A DNA stretch of 11,478 bases from Niveispirillum sp. GTDB taxonomy: Bacteria > Pseudomonadota > Alphaproteobacteria > Azospirillales > Azospirillaceae. The stretch lies in the NCBI GenBank assembly GCA_016463045.1, contig JAEMSB010000083.1, positions 1 through 11,478 on the forward strand, read 5' to 3'. Numbering within the stretch: the first letter of the stretch is position 1; each line of letters opens with the position of its first letter. The position numbers and the translations under genes were made by a program. Of the stretch, positions 4,083-11,458 are shown piece after piece. Below the pieces are notes generated by a model. The model worked only from the letters and a program-made list of their open reading frames with translations. It ran no database searches and was not told the origin of the DNA.

Positions 4083-7034
4083 TCAGTGAAGCAACACAGA
4101 CCGTCCGGCCACGCCCAGACTGTTTGTCGGGAGGTGATGGGCCATCGCCTTCAGATCGCTCTCCTCCGGCATCGAACGACGTAGCAATCCGTAACCGCGC
4201 TCTTGCACGGTGCGGGCCAGTTCCTGCCGCTCCTTCAATGCCTCATCCATCCGGCCCGCCAAGGCAAGGACCAGCATACGGGCATGGCGAGCCCACGCCC
4301 CATGCAGCGCGGCCCCTCTGCTCTGGGCAAGTCGCAATCCGCGCTCGATATCCGCGAGCCCACCGGCGACACGGCCAAGATAAGCCAGCGCCAACCCGCG
4401 CCGGGCCAGATTAATGGAATCCAGCAAGGTAGACCCGGTAGCGCGCGAGATATTCAGCGCTTCGGAACTGAAAGCCAGAACGTCCCCGAACCGGCGCTGC
4501 CGCATCCGCACCTCGGCAAGGTCCAAGCGGGCATAAATGCGGTCGAACGGATAGGTACTGGCCTGCGCGCCCTGCAGCGCCTTCTGAACAGATATCTCCG
4601 CTTCCACGTCCCGACCAAGAAGGGAAAGGCAACTGGCCCGTTTGCCTGCCATCACCATCGCCGCATCCAGGGTCAGGTAAAGCCCGCGCTCATGATTGAG
4701 CCAGGCTTCCGGTCGTTCAGCCAAGTCGAGCAATGTCAGGGCCTGCTCCGCCGATCCATCATCCAGATGACAGGCAGCAGCGATGATCAGCAGTTCCGGA
4801 TGGGCCCGGGTCATCCCGCCGCTATAGGCGATCACTGTCTCCGTCAATGCAACGGCCTGATCCAGACGGCCATAGACCCGTTCATAATTTATCTGCTGCA
4901 CCATGCCGGCCAGGGCACGAGACTCGTCGCCAACAGCACGTGCAAGGACGACAGCGCGGTCGAGTGCCAGCAATGCCCGCCCGCCGTCGCCCGCCGGCAT
5001 TGCCGCCCGCGCCAGCGCCAGACGCAGGTCGATCCCGTCCAGCATCACCTCATGGGTATGATCCAGACGTTCATTCGCCTCCACCGCAATGGACAGGAGC
5101 GATACTGCCTCCACCGCCAGGGAACGGCGCAGCGCGTCCTGGGCGGCGGCACGGCCTGCCTTTACAGCGATATCCCATAGACAGCCGTTAGAAGCATGAC
5201 GCGCCTGTGCAGCCAACCGGCCAGGAAGCTGAGCAAATTCAGCGCCCTCCAACAGCGTTGCCAGCCGGGCATGCAATGACTGGCGGTCCCGGCGCGTTAT
5301 GCCGCCGTAAACAGCCTCATGCAGCAACGCATGATGGAAACTGCATTCCTGGCGTGGCAGCAAACGAGTCTCATCAATGAAGCCCAAACGCACCAGATCG
5401 CGCAACCGGCCCTCACCGACAGCATGTCCGGCAAGTGCTGACAGAACGGCAATATCAAAGGTCGGCCCAACCACTGAAGCAACACGCAGCAACCGGCGTG
5501 CCTCGTCGTCCAACATGTCGATACGCGTTGCAAGAAGCGCCTGAACCGTGTCGGGTAATGGGTTCTTGGGAGCGGGACCCGGCAGCATCGCCCCCACATC
5601 ACCCAGCAGGGCACCGGTCATCATCAGCACGCGGATGCATTCGACCATGAAAAACGGATTGCCCCTGGCACGACGGGCCAGATCTCCCTTGATGGATTCC
5701 AGCACCGGGGCCTGCCCCATCCACATATCCAGCAGGCTGTTCACCTCCGAGGCGGTGAGCGGCGACAACGGGTGCTTGATTAGCCCCGGCTGCCCAGCAA
5801 TGTTCGCCGACAGCCCCTCCTCCCGGCTGGACAGTGCCATAACCATGGGCGTGTCGGCTGGCAATTGCTGGAGCAGCGCGGACAGGGTCGCCTGCACGGC
5901 GGTATCCGCCCAGTGGGCATCCTCAACCAGAAGCACCAGAGGATGGCGAACAGCGGCAGTCCGGGTCAGCGCGACAACAGCACTCACGGCCAGCGCCAGA
6001 ATGGCCGACGCGCCGCCCGCGCGATCTTCATCGGTCGTTGGCAGCAGCACACCGACAAGGGCATCCGCCTCCTCCGGTGATGCTCCGGCAGCGCGCAACA
6101 TCGCCGCAACTCCACCGTTGGTGCGTGGCAAAGGTCCGCCAAGCAGTTCAACAACCAGCTGATACAGCGGCCCCGGGGCACCCACAGGCCCCATCGCAGG
6201 CACCTGCCATTCGATCACCCGGAGCCCACGCGCACGGGCCATATCGGCCAGGGCACGCATCAGACGCGTCTTGCCAAGGCCGGCGGCACCCTGCATCAGA
6301 TGCGCGGAGAACGGGGCCGAGCCATTCCCATCCAGGGCGGCCAGGGCCATGGAAAGGCGCTTACGGATTGGCTCGCGCCCGACAAGGGGCAGGCTGTCAT
6401 CATGCTGACGCCGCCGGCTGCGCAACCCCAACAACTCATGGCTCTGGATCGGTTCATCTCCACCCAGGGCCAGAAGCATCGAAGGCCGCGCATCCACCCA
6501 GTCGGAGACTAGGCGGGCTGTACAGTCCGCCAGACGCGCTCCATTGGGCGGTGCGGATTGCTGCATCTTCGCTGCGATGTGGATGGCAGGACCCGTGGCG
6601 GGATTTGCCGATTGCTGGCCCGTGGCCATATGATCCCAGAGCACTTCGCCCGAACATATACCGATACGGACAGCGCGCCCGCCACGCGCAACTTCCCGCA
6701 GTATCGCATCCGCTGCATAGCAGGCGCGGATGGCATGGTTCTCCTGTGATACCGGTGCACCGAACACAGCATAAATGCCGTCGCCCAATGTCTGGCAAAC
6801 GGTGCCGCCAAAAAACAGGACATGCCGCCGCATGATATCGATCATGCCCGAAAGCTGATCATAGGCGTCTTCGGGATCCTGCGGGATCACCAGCTTGGAG
6901 GACTCGACGATGTCGCAGAAAAAAGCCGTGACCATGCGCCGGTCAGCGCGTGCCAGCCCAGCACGCGCCGCCGCGAACGATGCAACCATGCCATCGTGTG
7001 TGTCTGTAACGCTCTCGACACCCGCCACCGACAT
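4083..7034 (-). CDS. Class III nucleotide cyclase / AAA-STAND ATPase / TPR fusion protein
   Basis: A 983-residue cytoplasmic signalling protein. Residues about 33-205 form a class III adenylate/guanylate cyclase domain with both metal-binding aspartates: D41 in FFCDIVES and D85 in LGDGIYAVFGAP. The ATPase region follows, with Walker A GAAGLGKT (249-256) and Walker B LVLLVEDAH (366-374), in the style of LuxR/STAND-type regulators. From about 640 the protein is helical and TPR-like. Several usual catalytic positions are changed: the base-selecting Lys is Q81, the second base-selecting Asp/Thr is P145, the transition-state Asn is H152 and the Arg is K156. Gln and His at these sites also occur, as far as I recall, in other ATPase-fused cyclases; Pro and Lys look less usual. 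It may make cAMP slowly, use another substrate, or act mainly as a sensor. No transmembrane segment is evident. The ribosome binding site before 7034 is weak, so a start at M16 cannot be excluded. Confidence 0.9.
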   Translation of the reverse strand: MSVAGVESVTDTHDGMVASFAAARAGLARADRRMVTAFFCDIVESSKLVIPQDPEDAYDQLSGMIDIMRRHVLFFGGTVCQTLGDGIYAVFGAPVSQENHAIRACYAADAILREVARGGRAVRIGICSGEVLWDHMATGQQSANPATGPAIHIAAKMQQSAPPNGARLADCTARLVSDWVDARPSMLLALGGDEPIQSHELLGLRSRRRQHDDSLPLVGREPIRKRLSMALAALDGNGSAPFSAHLMQGAAGLGKTRLMRALADMARARGLRVIEWQVPAMGPVGAPGPLYQLVVELLGGPLPRTNGGVAAMLRAAGASPEEADALVGVLLPTTDEDRAGGASAILALAVSAVVALTRTAAVRHPLVLLVEDAHWADTAVQATLSALLQQLPADTPMVMALSSREEGLSANIAGQPGLIKHPLSPLTASEVNSLLDMWMGQAPVLESIKGDLARRARGNPFFMVECIRVLMMTGALLGDVGAMLPGPAPKNPLPDTVQALLATRIDMLDDEARRLLRVASVVGPTFDIAVLSALAGHAVGEGRLRDLVRLGFIDETRLLPRQECSFHHALLHEAVYGGITRRDRQSLHARLATLLEGAEFAQLPGRLAAQARHASNGCLWDIAVKAGRAAAQDALRRSLAVEAVSLLSIAVEANERLDHTHEVMLDGIDLRLALARAAMPAGDGGRALLALDRAVVLARAVGDESRALAGMVQQINYERVYGRLDQAVALTETVIAYSGGMTRAHPELLIIAAACHLDDGSAEQALTLLDLAERPEAWLNHERGLYLTLDAAMVMAGKRASCLSLLGRDVEAEISVQKALQGAQASTYPFDRIYARLDLAEVRMRQRRFGDVLAFSSEALNISRATGSTLLDSINLARRGLALAYLGRVAGGLADIERGLRLAQSRGAALHGAWARHARMLVLALAGRMDEALKERQELARTVQERGYGLLRRSMPEESDLKAMAHHLPTNSLGVAGRSVLLH

Positions 7035-7064
7035 TTTGTTTGCCCGCCGACCAATGGTAACGGA

Positions 7065-7070
7065 ATTTTA
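7065..7070 (-). promoter_or_regulatory. Candidate -10 box for the cyclase gene
   Basis: On the minus strand TAAAAT (five of six matches to TATAAT) lies 31 to 36 bases before the cyclase start. The nearest -35-like element, TTGCTG, is 15 bases upstream, which is short. It sits in the 139-base gap after the TPR-glycosyltransferase gene, so the cyclase may have its own promoter. Confidence 0.35.
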
Positions 7071-7173
7071 AGTCATGAACCGGCGCAGCAAGCCCATCAA
7101 GTCTTGTCACATCGGCAATCACGCATACGATAGCATCCCGTTCCACCGCTGAAAACTGGTCACAGATAAAATA

Positions 7174-9165
7174 TCAGCCATGCGGCGATAAAATTCGTCC
7201 AAGAAATCGTATAATTTCATCAACCCCAGCATCGACGCCTGATGAATGTAAGAATAGGCGCATGGACGAGAACCACGGGCGGGTCCCCGTACCAAGGGTT
7301 GACCAGTCATCGCCGCCAACAATTCGCCATACAGGTATCCCCAGCGCTCCGGCCAGTTCTCCCACGGCCGTCGGTGCCGTGATCACAAGATCCAGGTTGG
7401 CGATGAGAGCCGCCACCCCTTCCAGATCGTCCTTCAGGTCCAGGCCCGGCATCGTGTGCAGCACCTGCCCTCCCGCTTGGATATCCCTGATCTCGTCTGC
7501 ACGCGCCGTATATTGCAGGTTGATCACCTGCAGGCCCGGCATGGCCAGCACCGGCGCCCAGACGGCTACATCCGCATAGTTGTGCCGGCGGCGGGTGGTG
7601 ACCATACGGGAGCGCCAGCAGATGCCGATCCGCAGGCCTGAGGGAAGATCGTTCAACCATTGGCGTGCATGCGCCGACCGGGCCCGATCCACAACCAAAT
7701 AGGGCGCGCCTGTGAAGCCTGCGAGTGAGGGAGCCAGAAGACGGGGCAAGTCCCCAGCGGGCACATGCAGGTCGGCATCCGGCTTTTCAGGCATATCCGA
7801 TCCATCCGGTGGCAGTTGCTGCGGCCTGATGGATGCGGACGGGAAGCTGCGCGTGAACAGCCCCACCAGACGGGGGTCGCATTCTATGATTGTCCGCCCT
7901 GTCCGTTTGATCGCCTCTGCATATAGGCTGGCAAACATCAACTCATCGCCAAGCCCTTGCTCCCGCCAGATCAGCAGGCGCTTGCCGGGCGCCGTCTCGC
8001 CATTCCATGCCGGCACGGAGAAATGGCGGTCGGGCAGCGCCTCCCCCGCTGCGAAGCGCCATGCATAATCATGCCATCCTGCGGCCAGATCGCCATCCTC
8101 CAGCCGCAGGATGGCGCGGGTGACGCGGACGCGGGGGAGGTCGGGGTCAAGCTCCAGCGCCCTGTCGATTGCGGCGCGCCCCCGGGCGCGGTCCCCCTGC
8201 GACAACCGACACAGACCCAGATTGCCCCAGACATCGCCGGAACCCGGTGCCATCGCCAGGGCACGCGACAAGACGGTGTCCGCTTCTGCCAATTGACCTG
8301 TCAGTTCCAGGGCAGCCCCCAGATTGGTCAGACCCTGAAGATTATCTGGATCAAGACGCAGCCCCAAACGATAAGCCTCTATGGCCGCGTCCATCTGGTC
8401 AAGCTCCTGCAAAGCCACACCCAGGAAGATAAAGGCTTCTGCGCTGTCCGGTGCCGCATCGACCGCAGCACGGTGGAAGCCCAGCGCTTCCCCCAGTTTA
8501 CCACGCTCGACCAGCACATTGCCCAGATTGGAAAGGGTTTCCGCATGGCCGGGCCGCAAGGCCAGCGCCTGACGATAGGCCTGCTCGGCACTGGCCAGCT
8601 CACCACGCAAGGCCAGGACCGCCCCCAGATTATTCCAGGCTTGCGCATGGGCCGGATGGGCAGTCAGCAATAATCGGTAGGTGGCCATCGCGGCATCCAG
8701 TTCACCGATGGCCCGTTGACTGTTGGCCAGATTGAACAGAGCACCCGCATGCCCCGGTCGGCCATTCAGCGACTGCTGGTATGCGTCGATAGCCTGCCGG
8801 TGAGTGCCCATCGCCGCCAGCGCGTTGCCGAGATTGAACAGGTAGGGAGAATGGTCCGGCCGCAGCTGAAGCGCCTTTCTGTGCGCCTCGACCGCCGGCG
8901 CGGGATGACCGGCGGCGCGCAACGCACTGCCCAGATTGTCGTGGGTATCGGGGGCCTGCGGCAGACGTTTGGCGGCATCCTTCAACAGCCGTACGGCTTC
9001 TTCCGGGTCCCCCATCTGGAGAACCGCGACCCCCAGCAGGCTGAGCAACTGCGCATTGCGGGGGTCCCGTGTCAGTAAGGCCCGATAGGCGCGCGCGGCC
9101 CCCGCTACGTCACCGCCCTGGTGCATACGCACCGCCTGTTCGGCTGTAACCGACGTGCCTGTCAT
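7174..9165 (-). CDS. TPR protein with glycosyltransferase-9-like C-terminal domain
   Basis: A 663-residue soluble protein. Residues about 5-345 are tandem 34-residue TPR units, recognisable by recurring NLG...L...G...A and the Pro ending each unit (about nine to ten units). The C-terminal half (about 390-660) resembles the glycosyltransferase family 9 / heptosyltransferase-like fold. It has LLIWREQGLGDELMFASLY (397-415), RIGICWRS (512-519), VINLQY (547-552) and VITAPTAVGELAGALGIPVW (594-613), the last being the usual nucleotide-sugar-binding Rossmann segment. Such TPR-GT proteins are common in alphaproteobacteria, often beside flagellar or surface-polysaccharide genes. By location next to flaF it might glycosylate flagellin or an envelope protein, but donor and acceptor are unknown. 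GAGGGG four bases before the ATG supports the start. It is divergent from flaF and followed on the same strand by the cyclase gene. Confidence 0.88.
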   Translation of the reverse strand: MTGTSVTAEQAVRMHQGGDVAGAARAYRALLTRDPRNAQLLSLLGVAVLQMGDPEEAVRLLKDAAKRLPQAPDTHDNLGSALRAAGHPAPAVEAHRKALQLRPDHSPYLFNLGNALAAMGTHRQAIDAYQQSLNGRPGHAGALFNLANSQRAIGELDAAMATYRLLLTAHPAHAQAWNNLGAVLALRGELASAEQAYRQALALRPGHAETLSNLGNVLVERGKLGEALGFHRAAVDAAPDSAEAFIFLGVALQELDQMDAAIEAYRLGLRLDPDNLQGLTNLGAALELTGQLAEADTVLSRALAMAPGSGDVWGNLGLCRLSQGDRARGRAAIDRALELDPDLPRVRVTRAILRLEDGDLAAGWHDYAWRFAAGEALPDRHFSVPAWNGETAPGKRLLIWREQGLGDELMFASLYAEAIKRTGRTIIECDPRLVGLFTRSFPSASIRPQQLPPDGSDMPEKPDADLHVPAGDLPRLLAPSLAGFTGAPYLVVDRARSAHARQWLNDLPSGLRIGICWRSRMVTTRRRHNYADVAVWAPVLAMPGLQVINLQYTARADEIRDIQAGGQVLHTMPGLDLKDDLEGVAALIANLDLVITAPTAVGELAGALGIPVWRIVGGDDWSTLGTGTRPWFSSMRLFLHSSGVDAGVDEIIRFLGRILSPHG

Positions 9166-9183
9166 CTACCCCTCACCATCCCC

Positions 9184-9189
9184 ACTATA
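9184..9189 (-). promoter_or_regulatory. Candidate -10 box for the TPR-glycosyltransferase gene
   Basis: TATAGT on the minus strand (five of six to TATAAT) lies about 20 bases before the start codon at 9165. No convincing -35 box is found at 16 to 18 bases upstream, so the call is tentative. Confidence 0.3.
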
Positions 9190-9241
9190 CCGATGCACAG
9201 CCCCATGGCACCGTCCGGCCATTCAGTCTAGGCCATTATCC

Positions 9242-9270
9242 TTGTCGGGCGTACCCCGATGTGGAATAAT
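9242..9270 (+). promoter_or_regulatory. Candidate sigma70-type promoter of flaF with internal palindrome
   Basis: TTGTCG (9242-9247) and AATAAT (9265-9270) are separated by exactly 17 bases and match the housekeeping consensus at four and five of six positions. Transcription would begin near 9277, which rules out the in-frame GTG at 9273 as the flaF start and supports ATG 9312. TCGGG (9245-9249) and CCCGA (9255-9259) form a short inverted repeat inside the spacer, a plausible regulator site. Confidence 0.5.
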
Positions 9271-9311
9271 GGGTGCTATGGATTTACCGTTCAAAGGGCA
9301 CGGCAAACGTT

Positions 9312-9779
9312 ATGAAGCCTGCGACGGGGTACAGCAATCGACCCACATCCGATGATCCCCGCGATGTCGAGGCCTGGGGCCTGACGGAAGCGGCACGCCG
9401 CCTGATCCATGCCCGGCAGACGCCGGAGAACCCGGATCTGCTGCGGCAAGCTCTGTCGTTGAATCAACGGCTTTGGACGATATTTCAGACCTCCATGGTC
9501 GATCCGGAATGCCCGCTTCCGAAGGACATCCGTGACAATGTCCTGGCCTTGTCCATCATCGTCGATCGGCAGACCTTTGATCGGTTGATCGATCTGGACG
9601 TGAACAAGCTGGACCGGCTGATCGACATTAACCGGGCCGTGGCCACAGGTCTGTCACAGCGTCCGACGGCATCGGCGGCAGCACCCGCTGCTAACACTGC
9701 TCCGACACCGTCTGCGCCAATGCCAAAGCCGCAGACACCGCCACCCGGTGCCCCCGGCAAGCTCAGCATCTCGATCTGA
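9312..9779 (+). CDS. flaF: Flagellar biosynthesis regulator FlaF
   Basis: A 155-residue FlaF-family protein. FlaF is an alphaproteobacterial protein needed for flagellin production and secretion, working opposite FlbT. In Caulobacter it helps flagellin synthesis or export. Visible family features are an N-terminal GYSNRPTSDDPRDVEAWGL, a helix TEAARRLIHA, then LNQRLWTIFQ (the conserved N-x-LW core), CPLPKDIRDNVLALSIIVDRQTF and a closing helix with LIDINRAVATGL. The domain ends near residue 115. The remaining 40 residues are a Pro/Ala/Thr-rich tail that typical FlaF proteins of about 110 to 130 residues lack. The start is ATG 9312, giving the usual short N-terminus before the Tyr; an upstream GTG at 9273 would lie before the predicted transcription start. 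The ribosome binding site is weak. flbT and flagellin genes are not in the window. Confidence 0.87.
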   Translation: MKPATGYSNRPTSDDPRDVEAWGLTEAARRLIHARQTPENPDLLRQALSLNQRLWTIFQTSMVDPECPLPKDIRDNVLALSIIVDRQTFDRLIDLDVNKLDRLIDINRAVATGLSQRPTASAAAPAANTAPTPSAPMPKPQTPPPGAPGKLSISI

Positions 9780-9792
9780 AATCTGCGTTACG

Positions 9793-9828
9793 GTTCGGTT
9801 TCTTTGGGAATCGCCAGAGAAACCGAAC
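9793..9828 (+). terminator. 15-bp hairpin downstream of flaF
   Basis: GTTCGGTTTCTTTGG (9793-9807) pairs with CCAGAGAAACCGAAC (9814-9828) across a six-base loop, with one G-U wobble. It begins 13 bases after the flaF stop. The bases after it (AGAACAGATTGCATTTT) hold no immediate T-run, so it is either an imperfect terminator or an RNA-protecting 3' stem. Confidence 0.55.
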
Positions 9829-9836
9829 AGAACAGA

Positions 9837-9865
9837 TTGCATTTTATCTAATCGGCCTATAGATT
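9837..9865 (+). promoter_or_regulatory. Weak promoter candidate before the Ser/Thr-rich gene
   Basis: TTGCAT (9837-9842) is followed after 17 bases by TAGATT (9860-9865), overlapping an alternative TATAGA (9858-9863). Matches to consensus are only moderate. Lying after the hairpin and before the gene at 9934, it could give this gene its own promoter. Confidence 0.25.
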
Positions 9866-9933
9866 GGTGCGATAGAGGGGGCTTTTTGCGACTGTCTGGA
9901 TTCCAGGCGTCATGAAGTGAAGGGAGACTTGCC

Positions 9934-10740
9934 ATGGTCTCGTCCGTCAGCGGGTCGAGTTCGGTTCTCAACACCAGCAGTTCGCCGCTGGTGGCCACTA
10001 ACCCTACGCCCGGCCTGACCGGCACCGCCGCCGCCTCCACTGTTATTGCCGACACCACCAAGAAGCTCTCCAACATTGAGCAGCAATTGGCAGAGTTCGC
10101 GGCTTCGACTGCCAAGGCTAATAAGAAGGCCGAGGCACAGTCCAAGATCCAGGTGCAGACCTTCGAGAAGCAGGTGCGCAAGTCACCCTACTCAACCAAT
10201 GGTGCTGCCACAGATATCGGTACCCTGGTCAAGGACACTACCCGCCTGAACGTCTATTCGAACATCAAGAAAGACGATAAGGGCGACGTCTTCAAGGTTC
10301 GCGTGCAGACGGCGGGTGAGGCCCAGATCGGTGTTCTGGGTGATCCTGGACTGCGTGTTCAGGTCATGTCCCGTTTTGGCGCCGTTGTGGCCGACAGCAA
10401 GGAAGGCCTGGGCTCAACCAGCGAGAACTACAAAGCCCTTCAGAAGGGTGATTATAAGATGCCCGCCGGTGACTATTACATCAAGGTCACCAATGACGGG
10501 AACGGCCCCGTGAAGGACAGCAAGGGCAATGTCCTGACGTCCAAGAATTACGCCATCCAGATGTCTATGGGCGTCTACCGCAAAGATTACGACACGGTGG
10601 CGCAGCAGCCCAAGGCTGGTGACGGCGTACCGCAGCAGTCTGTGGGGCAACTTGAGCTGCAGAATATGCTGACCGCCGCGCAGAATTTCGATACCGGCCT
10701 GTCCGGCACTGCCAAGCTGAACAACGCGCTGTTCGGCTGA
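9934..10740 (+). CDS. Unrecognised Ser/Thr-rich protein with PPC-like beta domain
   Basis: A 268-residue protein of no family I can name. It has no signal peptide or membrane segment. Residues 1-35 are Ser/Thr/Ala-rich and probably disordered, like N-termini of flagellar export substrates. Residues about 38-82 are charged and helical, a likely coiled coil with many Lys, Gln and Glu. From about 103 to 215 a beta-rich segment (DVFKVRVQTAGEAQIGVLGD, LRVQVMSRFGAVVADSKE, MPAGDYYIKVTNDG, YAIQMSMGVY) follows the strand pattern of bacterial pre-peptidase C-terminal (PPC) domains, including the closing G-x-YYI-V strand. The C-terminus (from about 238) is helical and ends in NNALFG. AGGGAG seven bases before the ATG is a strong ribosome binding site. 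The gene follows flaF by 154 bases, so a flagellar or surface role is possible but unproven. Confidence 0.85.
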   Translation: MVSSVSGSSSVLNTSSSPLVATNPTPGLTGTAAASTVIADTTKKLSNIEQQLAEFAASTAKANKKAEAQSKIQVQTFEKQVRKSPYSTNGAATDIGTLVKDTTRLNVYSNIKKDDKGDVFKVRVQTAGEAQIGVLGDPGLRVQVMSRFGAVVADSKEGLGSTSENYKALQKGDYKMPAGDYYIKVTNDGNGPVKDSKGNVLTSKNYAIQMSMGVYRKDYDTVAQQPKAGDGVPQQSVGQLELQNMLTAAQNFDTGLSGTAKLNNALFG

Positions 10741-10750
10741 TCCCCGTTTC

Positions 10751-11353
10751 CTACGCTGAAATTGCTACATTGAAGGCGGGTTGCGTCACGGACGCCGCCC
10801 GTTGGTAGCTGCTTGCCGCCTGCCGGGCATTGGCCTGCAGCAATCCTCCGCCTTGGGCATTGCCATCCTGATCACCGCCTGACCGCGATTGTCGAAGCTC
10901 CGTCTGTGCCTGGGCCTTTGTGGCATCAGCCTGCGAAGCCACGGCGCGGTCCTGGGGGGAAGGGTTCTGGGGTGCCAGCGCCGCCCGTTTCACCACCTCC
11001 ATTTTGGTGATTGTGGCTTCGGGGTTCCCCCTTACCGGGGAAACATCGATCGGCACCTCACCGGCGGTCGCATAGCGGCGGCCATCGGGCCCGGTCGTAT
11101 ATTCAAGCTGGATAGCGCCAGCATAGGGGCCGCCCGCCGTCTTGTGCGCTTGCTCATGGGTCCGCACCTCAGCATCGGTCTTCTTCAGTTCCCGCAGTTG
11201 TGACTGCTGGTCGCTGGTCAGGTTCTTTTCAGCCGCCGGCGTTCCCGGCGGGGCCGTCTCCGTCGGCTGGCCCGTGCCAGCCGCACCCTGTCCCCGCCGT
11301 CCCTGGCCGGCAGTGGGTGTGAACAGCACAGAAGAGATGCCGGAGATGGACAT
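10751..11353 (-). CDS. SprA-like putative zinc metalloprotease (CJM1_0395 family)
   Basis: A 200-residue protein matching the SprA-related / putative metalloprotease CJM1_0395 family. The core runs from about 45 to 140: LRELKKTDAEVRTHEQAH, then AGGPYAGAIQLEYTTGPDGRRYATAGEVPIDVSPV, then PEATITKMEVVKRAALAP and PQDRAVASQAD. HEQAH (66-70) is an HExxH zinc-binding signature, and the core shows the family's characteristic GPDG-RYA-GEV-ID-SPV order. Protease activity has not been demonstrated for the family to my knowledge. Residues 1-44 are Gly/Pro/Thr-rich and the C-terminal 60 residues are Gln/Ala/Ser-rich, both probably disordered. No signal peptide is visible. The start MSISGISSVL resembles family N-termini, but no good ribosome binding site precedes it. 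The gene is convergent with the Ser/Thr-rich gene, with only ten bases between their stops. Confidence 0.85.
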   Translation of the reverse strand: MSISGISSVLFTPTAGQGRRGQGAAGTGQPTETAPPGTPAAEKNLTSDQQSQLRELKKTDAEVRTHEQAHKTAGGPYAGAIQLEYTTGPDGRRYATAGEVPIDVSPVRGNPEATITKMEVVKRAALAPQNPSPQDRAVASQADATKAQAQTELRQSRSGGDQDGNAQGGGLLQANARQAASSYQRAASVTQPAFNVAISA

Positions 11354-11429
11354 GGCACAGGCGGCAGCAAACGAAGGTCACCGGAATTGTACTGCCACGA
11401 CCGGCCTGGCCAAACCCCCAAAACGCGAA

Positions 11430-11458
11430 ATCCCGGCCCCACGGGAGGGGGCCGGGAT
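11430..11458 (-). terminator. GC-rich hairpin, possible terminator of an off-window minus-strand gene
   Basis: ATCCCGGCCCC (11430-11440) and GGGGCCGGGAT (11448-11458) are perfect 11-base arms around a seven-base loop. On the minus strand it is followed by TTCGCGTTTTGG, a broken T-run, and on the plus strand by no T-run. It therefore most likely ends a minus-strand transcript entering from the right, upstream of the SprA-like gene. The remaining bases 11459-11478 are too few to identify a gene. Confidence 0.55.

Noticed and set aside
4203..5180. Plus-strand open frame of 325 codons inside the cyclase gene
   Set aside because: It is the shadow of the TPR region of the cyclase protein, with no domain pattern of its own.
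7100..7165. TGTGA half-sites upstream of the cyclase gene as CRP operators
   Set aside because: Each lacks a matching TCACA half at six-base spacing.
7957..8673. Plus-strand open frame of 238 codons inside the TPR-glycosyltransferase gene
   Set aside because: Antisense to repeated TPR units; the repetitive look comes from those repeats.
8000..9165. Repeated DNA pattern across the TPR gene as a possible DNA repeat array
   Set aside because: The periodicity is about 102 bases, that of 34-residue TPR units, with degenerate sequence; it is protein repeat structure.
9273..9311. GTG start at 9273 for flaF, adding 13 residues
   Set aside because: It lies before the predicted transcription start, and family N-termini are short before the conserved Tyr.
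9896..9906. CTGGA-T-TCCAG palindrome before the Ser/Thr-rich gene
   Set aside because: Short and isolated; not enough to call an operator.
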